This document shows positions 54,758-63,517 of a stretch of 64,000 nt of DNA, piece after piece. A program made the position numbers and the translations under genes. Under the pieces are notes generated by a model. The model ran no database searches, had not been told where the DNA came from, and saw nothing but the letters and a program-made list of their open reading frames with translations. Positions within the stretch are counted from its first letter, which is position 1. Every line of letters starts with the position of its first letter. The DNA is taken from the NCBI RefSeq assembly GCF_003346775.1, contig NZ_CP031219.1:2108001-2172000 (forward strand), written 5' to 3'. This DNA comes from Malaciobacter mytili LMG 24559. GTDB lineage: Bacteria > Campylobacterota > Campylobacteria > Campylobacterales > Arcobacteraceae.

Positions 54758-56494
54758 TTGCAGTTTTTATATCCAAATGTTTTATTTTTTATGTTAATTC
54801 CCACTATATTACTAGCATTTTTTATTACAACAAATAAAAAAAACATTGAAAAATATTTTACAAAAGAGGCTTTAAGTAAGCTACAAGTAGCCAATAAATT
54901 TCTATCTCAATCAAGTAGAAATATCTTATTTTTTATAGCAATTTTACTAATGATTATCTCCCTTGCAAGACCTGTTTTAGATAAAAAAGAAAAAGAGATA
55001 AAACAAGATATAAATTCATATATACTTGCTTTAGATGTTTCTAAATCAATGTTTGCACAAGATTTACCACCAAATAGATATACCTTTGCAAAAACAAAGC
55101 TTTTAAATTTTATAGAAAATTCAAAAGATAAAGAAATAGGAATTATTCTTTTTTCTAGTAGTTCTTATATTCTCTCTCCTTTAACACAAGATATTACTTC
55201 ACTAAAAGAGTTAGTAAAAAATCTTGACAATTCAATTCAACTAGAAAATGGTTCAGAAATTTCAACTGCTATTAAAACAGCTTCAAAACTTTTAAAAAAT
55301 AAAACAAATAAAAATCTTATTCTTCTTACAGATGGAACTGATAAACAAGAGTTTAAAGAAGAAATAGCTTTAGCAAATAATTTAAATATAAATATCTATA
55401 CAATAGGAATGGCTACAAATAAAAAAAGTGCCATAAAGCTAAATGAAAACCAATATTTAACAGATGAAAAAGGCAATATTGTAACTGTTGCTTTAAATGA
55501 ACAGATTAAACACTTAAGTTTAAATACAAATGCAGCTTATATAAACTTTACTTTTAATAACTCTGATATAAACCAAATTTTACAAGTTATTGATGAAAAA
55601 AAACAAAAAGAAAAAAATGATATTAAAAAATATAAAGTATATACAGAACTTTTTTATTTTCCTTTAGCTTTAGCTTTGCTTATTTTACTTATAGCTTTTT
55701 CTTCTCTTCCAAAACTTAAATATTTACCCTTTGTTTTACTTATATTTATCTCAACAGATACAAAAGCTTCAATTACTGATTTTAAAATAATAGATAAGGC
55801 AACAACTCTTTATGAAAATCAAAACTATAAAGAAGCCTCAAAAGAGTTTAAAAAAATAGCAAAAAACTCTGAAGCACACTATAATCTAGCAAACTCTTTA
55901 TATAAAGAAAAAAAGTATAAAGAAGCCATAGATGAGTATAAAAAAGTAGTAACTTCAAATGAAGACTTAGAGTTTAAAAAACTACATAATTTGGGAAATA
56001 GTTATACAAAAATAAATAAGCTACAAGATGCTATAAAAATGTATGAAAAAGCCTTACAAATAAAAAAGGACAAACAAACTAAAGAGAATTTAGAAATAGT
56101 AAAAAAAGCTTTAGAAAAAAATAAACAAGAAAATCAAAATAATAAAAATAAACAAGAAGATAAAAACAATCAAAAAGAGAATAAAAAAGATAAACAAAAA
56201 GATAAAAATCAAGAAAACTCTCAAAAAAATGAACAAAAAAATCAAGAAGAAAAAAATCAAGAAGAAAAAAATGAAAATCCAAAAGGAAATAAGCAAAAAG
56301 AAGAAAAAGATAGTGAAAATTTAAAAGAGAAAAAACAAGAAAATTCTAAAGATAAAAATTCCTCTTTAGAAAAAATAAAAAAAGAAGTCCCTATTTCTGA
56401 TATAGAAGAGAAAAAATGGCTAAAAGAACTTGAAAACTCTTCTACTGTTTTTTTAAAAAAAGATGAGCAAAAAAACACAAACTCAAAGTGGTAA
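54758..56494 (+). CDS. BatA/BatB-like von Willebrand factor A protein fused to TPR repeats
   Basis: The 578-residue inner-membrane protein has two N-terminal TMs (about 7-24 and 56-72), a VWA domain (about 85-270) with MIDAS motif DVSKSM and LLTDGTD, a further TM pair (about 298-330), TPR repeats (about 345-445), and then about 130 residues of Lys/Glu/Asn/Gln low complexity. This merges BatB-type and BatC-type parts of the aerotolerance operon in one protein. No batD, batE or moxR gene is beside it. The TTG start at 54758 follows AAGGAG by seven bases. Confidence 0.85.
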   Translation: MQFLYPNVLFFMLIPTILLAFFITTNKKNIEKYFTKEALSKLQVANKFLSQSSRNILFFIAILLMIISLARPVLDKKEKEIKQDINSYILALDVSKSMFAQDLPPNRYTFAKTKLLNFIENSKDKEIGIILFSSSSYILSPLTQDITSLKELVKNLDNSIQLENGSEISTAIKTASKLLKNKTNKNLILLTDGTDKQEFKEEIALANNLNINIYTIGMATNKKSAIKLNENQYLTDEKGNIVTVALNEQIKHLSLNTNAAYINFTFNNSDINQILQVIDEKKQKEKNDIKKYKVYTELFYFPLALALLILLIAFSSLPKLKYLPFVLLIFISTDTKASITDFKIIDKATTLYENQNYKEASKEFKKIAKNSEAHYNLANSLYKEKKYKEAIDEYKKVVTSNEDLEFKKLHNLGNSYTKINKLQDAIKMYEKALQIKKDKQTKENLEIVKKALEKNKQENQNNKNKQEDKNNQKENKKDKQKDKNQENSQKNEQKNQEEKNQEEKNENPKGNKQKEEKDSENLKEKKQENSKDKNSSLEKIKKEVPISDIEEKKWLKELENSSTVFLKKDEQKNTNSKW

Positions 56495-56506
56495 AACTAC
56501 CACTTT
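56485..56506. terminator. Shared terminator hairpin
   Basis: A perfect 9-bp stem, AAAGTGGTA (56485-56493) with TACCACTTT (56498-56506), loop AAAC, holding the stop codons of both convergent genes. Confidence 0.75.
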
Positions 56507-59028
56507 ACTCTTTCCTTTACTATATTTGGAATTTTATCTTCTTTATTTTCTTTTATCATCAATTCAATATATTTTTTATAAGCTTTTTTAGCTTCTTTTG
56601 TATTATAGTTACCCCAATAAGCATCTGCTAAATTATAATAAGCCACTATTCTATTTGGATATTTTTCTATTATTTTTTCTAAAAGAAAAATAGCTTCTGT
56701 ATTTTTATATATTTTTTGTAAATAGTATGCAATATTATTGTATAAAGTAATATTTTTATTTGAAAAAGGAATATACTCTACTAAAGTCCAAAAATAGATA
56801 ATATCATACCTATAAAGGTCTCTTCTTTTTTTAGTTTTAATCTCATTTTCTATATATTTTAAAGCTTTTAGTTTATCTTTTGGAAGATTTTTTAAAATCT
56901 CCCCTGATAACATATCTTTTTTAATATTCTCATAAAAATTTAAATTTGAACACTCTACAATTAACTCTTTATAATAGTTTGTATTTGAATATTGCTCTTT
57001 TATTTTATCAAAAAACTCTCCATAACCTTGAGTAATATAAAGTTTATAACTTTCATCATCATTAAAAGAATACACCCTACTAAAAGAATAAGTAGGAGTA
57101 TATTTAGAAAGATAATAATTTTCAGTTTTTGAATTTTTTAGATCATATAAAGCTAACTCACTTTTTGCAAGCATATATATAACTTTTGCTTTTTCTTCTT
57201 TATTTTGTGAGCTTTCTAAAGCTTTTTTATAATATTTTATAGAGGTATTTATTCTTTTTTCTTCTAAATTTTTATCTTTATAATAATAGTTACTTTTATA
57301 AACTGTTGTTAAACTAGCTGCATTTCCAAAATAACTTAGATTATAAATTGCAGTTGCATAATCATAATTTAACTCAAAAGAGTTTGGTTCTAATTTTAAA
57401 AGATATTGTATTTTTAATAGTTTTTCTAAAGCTTCTTTTAGTGTATAATTAGCCTTTGCTATTCTATTATTACCTTTTATAAAAGCTTGAAAAATATCAA
57501 AATTTATAACTTCTTCTAAAGCTTTACTTTTTGTTTCCAAGGCCTCTTTAAACATAAAATTATTGACATATGTTTTTACTTTTACTTCTTCTAAAGAGTT
57601 TTCTAATCTTTGTTTTTCTAAAGCTTTTACCATATATTTTTCTAAACTATTATTTTGTTTTGAGTTTAAAAATTCTTCAAGTTTTTTATATTTTTGTAAA
57701 TCTAAACTATTTATATCAAGATAATTAATTTGAGAACTTAAATAAGCTTTGAAGTTTTGATTATTGTTTTTATATAAACTTTCTAGTTTTGTAAAAGTAT
57801 AATCATGTATAGCTTTTTTTGTACATTGTTTTTCTAAAAGAGGAGATAATTTAGTATATATTTCCTTTTCTACTTTATTATTTATAGTTTTTAACTCATC
57901 TAAATAAATAACATATTCTAAATTTAAAGGCTCAATTGCATTTTGATTTTTTTCTTTTAATTTAGATATATACTCTTTTGATTTTTTAAAATCTTGCCCA
58001 TAAAAATACAAATAAGCTAAAGTTAGATTAACCATATACTTATCTTCTTTATTTACACTTTCAAGATAATTTATAAAATTTTTGTATTCAAGTTTTTTAT
58101 CAACTCTTTTTACATAATCATCAAAAAAGATTTGTGATTTTAAAAGGTATCTATATAAAAGCATATCAAAGTATTTGCTATTTATATCTATTGAAGCTAT
58201 ATTTTCTAACTCTAAAGGAATATTTGCATTTTTGTTTAATGCTCTTAAAGTATAGAATCTGATTTTTTCTTCACTATTTTTTGCAAACAACAATAGCTCT
58301 TGCCATTGCTTATCAGTTTTAATATATTTAAAATTATAAAAAGCTAAATGCCAATTGATTTTTGAGTTATCAAAAAGCTTACTAAACTCATAAACTCCTT
58401 TTACTACTTGTGCTCTTTTTACTAAAGCCCCAGCATATAAACCTTGAACCCAATCATTTATTATTGAATCTTTAAAAGGCTCTAAAAGATACCTATATGC
58501 ATAATAAACCTCTAAAGAGTTGATATTTTTATAATGAGCAAGTCTAAGCGCTAAGTAAAAATATCTTATTTTCAAATAATTTGATTTGATTGTTGAAATA
58601 TTTTTTAAAGCTTCATCTATTAAAACTTGTGGTTCAATAGCTTTAGCTTTATCTTTTTTTGAATAATAAGTATAGATAAAATCCACATATATCTCTTGCT
58701 TTTTTACAAATTTAATATATTCTAAAAACTCTTTATCTTCTATTTTTTCTAAATTCTTTTTTTTATATAAAAAATCTTCTAATTGTGTTTTTGTATATTT
58801 ATAATTTAGTTGTTTTTCCCACTCTTTTAAGTTTTCTTCTTTAGCTTTTTTATTATAGTTGTAAAGCAACTCATTATAAACTGAAGAATATTCTAAATTC
58901 TCAGCTATATTCATATATGGAAAATCTCTTTTTTCTAAAAATACAAACTTATAATCTTCTTCCCAATATCCAGCACAAGAAAAAAGTGACATATAAAAAA
59001 AGAAAATAGAAAAAACTATTTTATACAT
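56497..59028 (-). CDS. Large helical-repeat lipoprotein of unknown function
   Basis: I do not recognise this 843-residue protein. The N-terminus MYKIVFSIFFFYMSLFSC is a signal peptide with a lipobox-like LFSC, predicting lipidation at C18. Nearly all of the rest is alpha-helical with irregular solenoid repeats; the last 100 residues include two clear TPRs (YYLQKIYKNTEAIFLLEKII and VAYYNLADAYWGNYNTKEAK). Lys, Tyr and Asn are very common. Its ATG overlaps the upstream gene stop by one base, so the two proteins are made together and are probably partners at the cell envelope. Confidence 0.72.
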   Translation of the reverse strand: MYKIVFSIFFFYMSLFSCAGYWEEDYKFVFLEKRDFPYMNIAENLEYSSVYNELLYNYNKKAKEENLKEWEKQLNYKYTKTQLEDFLYKKKNLEKIEDKEFLEYIKFVKKQEIYVDFIYTYYSKKDKAKAIEPQVLIDEALKNISTIKSNYLKIRYFYLALRLAHYKNINSLEVYYAYRYLLEPFKDSIINDWVQGLYAGALVKRAQVVKGVYEFSKLFDNSKINWHLAFYNFKYIKTDKQWQELLLFAKNSEEKIRFYTLRALNKNANIPLELENIASIDINSKYFDMLLYRYLLKSQIFFDDYVKRVDKKLEYKNFINYLESVNKEDKYMVNLTLAYLYFYGQDFKKSKEYISKLKEKNQNAIEPLNLEYVIYLDELKTINNKVEKEIYTKLSPLLEKQCTKKAIHDYTFTKLESLYKNNNQNFKAYLSSQINYLDINSLDLQKYKKLEEFLNSKQNNSLEKYMVKALEKQRLENSLEEVKVKTYVNNFMFKEALETKSKALEEVINFDIFQAFIKGNNRIAKANYTLKEALEKLLKIQYLLKLEPNSFELNYDYATAIYNLSYFGNAASLTTVYKSNYYYKDKNLEEKRINTSIKYYKKALESSQNKEEKAKVIYMLAKSELALYDLKNSKTENYYLSKYTPTYSFSRVYSFNDDESYKLYITQGYGEFFDKIKEQYSNTNYYKELIVECSNLNFYENIKKDMLSGEILKNLPKDKLKALKYIENEIKTKKRRDLYRYDIIYFWTLVEYIPFSNKNITLYNNIAYYLQKIYKNTEAIFLLEKIIEKYPNRIVAYYNLADAYWGNYNTKEAKKAYKKYIELMIKENKEDKIPNIVKERVKW

Positions 59029-59960
59029 TAAAATCCTTTTATTAATTTATTTAAATCATATTTATTTTTATAATCAATTGTATAAAAAATCACTTCACTA
59101 AAAGAGTTTTTTGAAAGATTATAAAAATCCTTTAAAGCAACTTCTAACTCTTCAAAAGATGAATCTTCAAACCTAAAAATATCATTTTTATAAATATATT
59201 TTCCCCTAAAATAAAAACTCTTTGTTGCTTGAAAAATATTTTCATCAAGCTTTTTAAAATTATTTGAAAAATCTTCTATTTTAACCCCTTCAAAAAAATC
59301 TAAAGCTCTTTGATTTCTAAACTGTACAGCTTGAGAATATAAAGGAAGAGCAAGTTTTAATTTTAAAGGATATTTATCAAAATTATAGTGATATTTTTTT
59401 GCAATAGTATTATCTATAATAGAGTTTTTAACTTGAAAATCTTGAATATTTGACATATTATAATACATTAATACCCCATAATCTACCTTTGGAACACCAG
59501 TTTTTGCAAAATACTTTATTTGATGAAGTCTTATAGTAACGCTTAGTTTTTTATTTAGTTTTGTTTTTAATTCTTCAAGTAGTTTAAAATAGTTATATTT
59601 TGTATTTAAAGACCAATCACAATCAATTTGTACTTCATCATAGTTGAACTCTAAAGCATCTAAATTTTTTATAAGGCTATTTAAAATAGTATTTAAAGAA
59701 GCTACTTTAATTGTCTTATTTGTAATATACACAGTAGGAATAGAACCATCACGAGGTTGCTTTTCAAAAGAGGTTTTTATTATTTCTAGCTTATCCGAAT
59801 AATCAATATCCAAAACTTTTATATAAAGTTTTTCTTTTACATTTTCTAAAGAATAACTATTTTTCCAATGATAAAAACTATAAGTTAAACTATTATTTTG
59901 TTTAAAAAAAAGAAAAGAGACTATAAGAAAAAAGAAAAAGAGAAATATAAATTTTTTCAT
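59028..59960 (-). CDS. Exported TIM-barrel-like protein (DUF3142/glycosidase-like)
   Basis: A 310-residue protein with an N-terminal hydrophobic segment (about 3-20), so exported or anchored. The body resembles DUF3142-type barrels related to glycoside hydrolases: SLTYSFYHWK near the start, LYIKVLDIDYS, IPTVYITNKTI, the acidic strand EVQIDCDWSLNTKYNYFKLL, LSVTIRLHQIKYF, and VDYGVLMYYNMSN. The acidic VQIDCDW strand is at a site typical of barrel active centres. A polysaccharide substrate is guessed only from the fold. It is the first gene of a pair with the solenoid lipoprotein. Confidence 0.62.
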   Translation of the reverse strand: MKKFIFLFFFFLIVSFLFFKQNNSLTYSFYHWKNSYSLENVKEKLYIKVLDIDYSDKLEIIKTSFEKQPRDGSIPTVYITNKTIKVASLNTILNSLIKNLDALEFNYDEVQIDCDWSLNTKYNYFKLLEELKTKLNKKLSVTIRLHQIKYFAKTGVPKVDYGVLMYYNMSNIQDFQVKNSIIDNTIAKKYHYNFDKYPLKLKLALPLYSQAVQFRNQRALDFFEGVKIEDFSNNFKKLDENIFQATKSFYFRGKYIYKNDIFRFEDSSFEELEVALKDFYNLSKNSFSEVIFYTIDYKNKYDLNKLIKGF

Positions 59961-59966
59961 AAGTAG

Positions 59967-59990
59967 AAAAAAAAGAGCCGAAGCTCTTTT
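59967..59990 (-). terminator. UUCG-loop terminator of the ppk2 operon
   Basis: On the minus strand AAAAGAGC-TTCG-GCTCTTTT followed by more T: an 8-bp stem closed by the very stable UUCG tetraloop, placed directly after the second ppk2 gene. It separates the polyamine/polyphosphate operon from the lipoprotein pair. Confidence 0.93.
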
Positions 59991-61121
59991 TTAATAATCT
60001 TGAGATTTTCTCATTTGCATAAGCTCTTTTTGAACAGAAATATTTACTTTTTCATTTGGTTGAAAATCTAAAGCATAGTTTCTTCCATCATAATCAACTG
60101 AATTTAAAATAATTTTTAATGCTTCAAGTCTAGCTTTATGCTTATCATCACTTCTTACAATATGCCAAGGTGCACTTCTTGAGTTTGTTCTTCTTAACAT
60201 CTCATATTTTTTATCAGAGAACTCTCCCCATAACTCTTGTGCTTGCATATCAACTTCTGAGAATTTCCATTGTCTTAATGGGTCATTAATTCTTCTATCA
60301 AATCTTCTTTTTTGTTCTTCTTTTGATACAGAGAAATATAATTTAATAAGAATCATTCCTTGTCTTACTAAATCTTGTTCAAAATTAACTACATCTTCCA
60401 TAAAGATTTCATGTTCTTCTGGTGTACAAAATCCAAAGATTGGTTCAACCATAGCTCTATTGTACCAAGATCTATCAAATAAAACTATTTCACCACCTGT
60501 TGGAAAATGCTCAATATATCTTTGTAAAAACCATTGGTTTTTTTGAGTTTCTGTTGGTTTACCAAGTGCTACAACTCTATAGTGCTTATTATTCATATAT
60601 CTAGTGATTCTTCTAATAGCACCACCTTTTCCAGAAGCATCTCTTCCTTCAAATAAAATAATCATTCTTTTATTTTCATTTTCAAGATAGTTTTGAAGTT
60701 TGATAAGTTCTATTTGGTATTGTTTTAACTCTTCTGCTTCATATAATTTTTGAATACCATCTTTAATAACTTCAGGGTCATGAATAGAGAAATCTTCACC
60801 TAAAATCTCTTTCATTAGCTTATTTTCTTCTTTAAGCTTTATAATTTCATCATTATTTATTGACATAGAATTATTTTCCACTTTTTCTTTTATAATTTTT
60901 TTAGGCTCATTTGATATTAAAATAGAGTCTTTAAACTTTTGCATTAAATTTAATGCCATTTTTTTTGTCAATTCATCTTTTTTTGTATATCCCAATACTT
61001 TTACATATCTTTTCTTTTCATGCTGAAATCTAGCAATATATTTTTTTCCAAAAGTAGGATGAGCTACTTTTGAAACGTATAATCCACTATAGTTAGTTTT
61101 TTCAAAATCACTTAAATTCAT
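59991..61121 (-). CDS. PPK2-family polyphosphate kinase with N-terminal extra domain
   Basis: Transfers phosphate between polyphosphate and nucleotides. The PPK2 core (about 125-360) has Walker A FEGRDASGKGG at 157-167, the lid-type DRSWYNRAMVEPIFGF, and Walker B-like LIKLYFSVSKEEQKRRF. The first 120 residues are extra: about 10-65 (YSGLYVSKVAHPTFGKKYIA, then KRYVKVLGYTKKDELTKKMA) look like the arm-type DNA-binding strands of tyrosine recombinases, followed by a coiled-coil linker. That resemblance is by eye. It is downstream of the other ppk2 gene with a two-base gap. Confidence 0.9.
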   Translation of the reverse strand: MNLSDFEKTNYSGLYVSKVAHPTFGKKYIARFQHEKKRYVKVLGYTKKDELTKKMALNLMQKFKDSILISNEPKKIIKEKVENNSMSINNDEIIKLKEENKLMKEILGEDFSIHDPEVIKDGIQKLYEAEELKQYQIELIKLQNYLENENKRMIILFEGRDASGKGGAIRRITRYMNNKHYRVVALGKPTETQKNQWFLQRYIEHFPTGGEIVLFDRSWYNRAMVEPIFGFCTPEEHEIFMEDVVNFEQDLVRQGMILIKLYFSVSKEEQKRRFDRRINDPLRQWKFSEVDMQAQELWGEFSDKKYEMLRRTNSRSAPWHIVRSDDKHKARLEALKIILNSVDYDGRNYALDFQPNEKVNISVQKELMQMRKSQDY

Positions 61122-61123
61122 CT

Positions 61124-62008
61124 TTACTCAGCCTTTGCAAATTTATTTTCTTGTTCCATTATTTCTATCTCTTCAGTTCCACTGATAACTATATTTGAAT
61201 CTACAATAATCTTACTAGAGTCAATCTTATTAGGATACTCTACTTGTGTTAATATATGTTTAATACAATTTATTCTTGCACTTTTTTTATTATCACTTCT
61301 AATAACTGTCCAAGGTGCAAGTTCAGTATTTGAAGCCATCAACATAGAAAACTTCGCAACTGTATATTTATCCCATAAATTTTGAGATTCTTTATCTACA
61401 GGGGATAGCTTATATTGTTTTAAAGGGTCAATTTCTCTTTTTCTAAATCTTCTAGCTTGTTCTTTTTTTGATACAGAAAAATAAAATTTTAAAAGAGTAA
61501 TACCAGATTTTACAAGCATTTTTTCAAACTCTGGAACTTCTTTTAAAAACTCATGGTGTTCAGCCGTAGTACAAAACCCCATCACAGGCTCAACCCCTGC
61601 CCTATTGTACCAAGACCTATCAAATAAAACTATTTCTCCTGCACTTGGTAGGTGCTTTGTATATCTTTGAAAATACCATTGAGTTTTTTCTATATCACTT
61701 GGTTTTTCAAGGGCAACAACTCTTGCTCCCCTTGGGTTTAAATGTTCTGTGATTCTTTTAATAGTTCCACCCTTCCCAGCAGCATCTCTACCTTCAAAAA
61801 TCATTAATACTTTTAAACCTTTTTCTTTTACAAAGTTTTGAAACTTTAAAAGTTCAATCTGTAAAGTTCTTAACTCTTTTTCATATTCTAAAGTCTCTTT
61901 TCTAACCCAAATTTGAACTTTATTTACTTTTTTTCTATTTCTTGAAGATTTTAAATTCTCTTTATCTTTTAACTCACCCTTTATTATTTGTCTATCCTGC
62001 CCTAACAT
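61124..62008 (-). CDS. PPK2-family polyphosphate kinase, compact copy
   Basis: The 294-residue PPK2 has Walker A FEGRDAAGKGG at 71-81, DRSWYNRAGVEPVMGF, and LLKFYFSVSKKEQARRF. It lacks the N-terminal extra domain of its neighbour and instead has a short basic start. The two copies are about as similar as expected for an old duplication within the PPK2 core. The gene starts 14 bases after the nspC stop, so the run rubredoxin-nspC-ppk2-ppk2 appears to be one transcript. Class (NDP or NMP kinase) cannot be set from sequence alone. Confidence 0.92.
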   Translation of the reverse strand: MLGQDRQIIKGELKDKENLKSSRNRKKVNKVQIWVRKETLEYEKELRTLQIELLKFQNFVKEKGLKVLMIFEGRDAAGKGGTIKRITEHLNPRGARVVALEKPSDIEKTQWYFQRYTKHLPSAGEIVLFDRSWYNRAGVEPVMGFCTTAEHHEFLKEVPEFEKMLVKSGITLLKFYFSVSKKEQARRFRKREIDPLKQYKLSPVDKESQNLWDKYTVAKFSMLMASNTELAPWTVIRSDNKKSARINCIKHILTQVEYPNKIDSSKIIVDSNIVISGTEEIEIMEQENKFAKAE

Positions 62009-62022
62009 TATATATAAATCCT

Positions 62023-63162
62023 TTAAGATAATCTTGATTTATACTCATTATATCCAAAATTTTTTACAATTTGGTAACAATTATTGTCTTTTTTTATAAC
62101 AATTGATGGTAACTTAATTCCATTAAAGGTAGTTGTCTTTACCATAGTATAATGAATCATATCTTCTAGAATGATTTTATCACCTACTTTTAAAGGTTCA
62201 TCAAAAGAATAATCCCCGATAATATCCCCTGCTAAGCAAGTATTTCCACCAAATCTATAAGTATATTTTTTCTCATTTGCTAAGCCACTATTTCTAATTT
62301 CTGCTCTATATGGCATAGCTAAAGTATCAGGCATATGTGCCTCAGCAGAGGTATCCAAAATCCCAATATTCATTCCATTATCAATAATATCCAGTACAGT
62401 TGCCACTAAATATCCTGTCTTCCAACCTACTGCTTCACCTGGCTCTAAATATACTTCTAAGTGAGGGTATCTAGCTTTAAACTCTTTTAAAAGTTTAATT
62501 AAACCTTCCACATCATAATCATCTCTTGTAATATGATGCCCTCCTCCAAAGTTTACCCACTTCATTTGAGGTAAAAATTCACCAAATTTTTCTTCGAAGT
62601 TTTTAAGTGCCCCTTGTAATGCATCTACATTTTGCTCACATAAAGCATGAAAATGTAATCCATCAATTCCTTCAAGTTCATCTGCTTCAAAGTTTTTTCT
62701 AGTAATCCCCAGCCTTGAAAAAGCTCCACAAGGATTATATAAATCAACTTCAACAGAAGAATACTCTGGATTTACTCTAAGCCCTAAAGAAGTCTTACCA
62801 ATAGCTTTATGCTTAAACTGCTTTAGTTGAGAAAAAGAGTTAAATACCACATGATTTGATAGTGATACTATTTCATCAAACTCTTCTTCTTTAAAAGCAG
62901 GTGAGTAAGTATGAACTTCTTTTCCAAACTCTTCTGAAGCTAAAATAGCCTCATGTAAACCAGAAGCACAACAACCTTTTAGATATTTTTTACATAATTC
63001 AAAAGTAGAAAAAAGTGCAAACCCTTTTAAGGCTAAAAGTATATTTACACCAGCTTCATCTTGTACTTTTTTTAGTAACTTTAAATTATTTTCTAATAAC
63101 TCTTCTTCACACACAAAACTTGGACTTGGCAAGTTTTCAAAATTATTTACTGTTTCAATCAT
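62023..63162 (-). CDS. nspC: Carboxynorspermidine decarboxylase
   Basis: PLP-dependent fold III decarboxylase making norspermidine or spermidine from the carboxy form. The PLP lysine is K46 in LLALKGFA, with [29 protein letters not shown] and the C-terminal GGNTCLAGD motif. The ATG at 63162 overlaps the rubredoxin stop by 8 bases; a TTG four codons upstream sits too close to GAGG. The upstream carboxynorspermidine synthase gene, with its own terminator, completes the pathway. Confidence 0.93.
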   Translation of the reverse strand: MIETVNNFENLPSPSFVCEEELLENNLKLLKKVQDEAGVNILLALKGFALFSTFELCKKYLKGCCASGLHEAILASEEFGKEVHTYSPAFKEEEFDEIVSLSNHVVFNSFSQLKQFKHKAIGKTSLGLRVNPEYSSVEVDLYNPCGAFSRLGITRKNFEADELEGIDGLHFHALCEQNVDALQGALKNFEEKFGEFLPQMKWVNFGGGHHITRDDYDVEGLIKLLKEFKARYPHLEVYLEPGEAVGWKTGYLVATVLDIIDNGMNIGILDTSAEAHMPDTLAMPYRAEIRNSGLANEKKYTYRFGGNTCLAGDIIGDYSFDEPLKVGDKIILEDMIHYTMVKTTTFNGIKLPSIVIKKDNNCYQIVKNFGYNEYKSRLS

Positions 63163-63319
63163 CAAACGGTTCAAAATCCTCTTTTGTTACTCCACAGTCT
63201 GGACACTCCCAATCTTCTGGTAATTCCTCAAAAGGTGTACCAGGAGCTATCCCACTATCTGGGTCACCTAAACTTGGGTCATATATATAATCACAAACTG
63301 TACAGATATATTTTTGCAT
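63155..63319 (-). CDS. Rubredoxin
   Basis: Small iron protein for single-electron transfer, 54 residues. Reading the minus strand from ATG at 63319 gives [15 protein letters not shown]..., with the iron ligands C6, C9, C39 and C42 in ICTVC and WECPDC, and the conserved [18 protein letters not shown] precedes the ATG by eight bases. The stop overlaps the nspC ATG, so the rubredoxin is part of the polyamine operon. Its redox partner is not obvious. Confidence 0.96.
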   Translation of the reverse strand: MQKYICTVCDYIYDPSLGDPDSGIAPGTPFEELPEDWECPDCGVTKEDFEPFDD

Positions 63320-63347
63320 AATAAGTCTCCTTAAATTATTTAACTTA

Positions 63348-63353
63348 ATTATA
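63348..63353 (-). promoter_or_regulatory. -10 element of the rubredoxin-nspC-ppk2 operon
   Basis: TATAAT on the minus strand 29 bases before the rubredoxin ATG, downstream of the terminator of the preceding gene. Confidence 0.65.
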
Positions 63354-63462
63354 CACCTAAAATCAACTTAAAAACCCTTAAGCAAGAGATTAATATTTTA
63401 ATTTAACTAATAATTTCTTTTTTAAAAAGAATTTTTAAAATTATCCCTTGTCTAAAGCTTTT

Positions 63463-63499
63463 AATAAAAAAGTATCAAGTAAGAAAGACTTACTTGATA
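63463..63499 (-). terminator. Terminator after the carboxynorspermidine synthase gene
   Basis: TATCAAGTAAG (63473-63483) with CTTACTTGATA (63489-63499), an 11-bp perfect stem; on the minus strand a T-run follows (63463-63472). Confidence 0.9.
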
Positions 63500-63517
63500 A
63501 ATAGGTAGTTGAAAGAA

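Noticed and set aside
56079-56478. Several phenylalanine- and leucine-rich minus-strand frames
   Set aside because: They are complements of the Lys/Glu/Asn/Gln low-complexity tail of the VWA-TPR protein, with no ribosome site.
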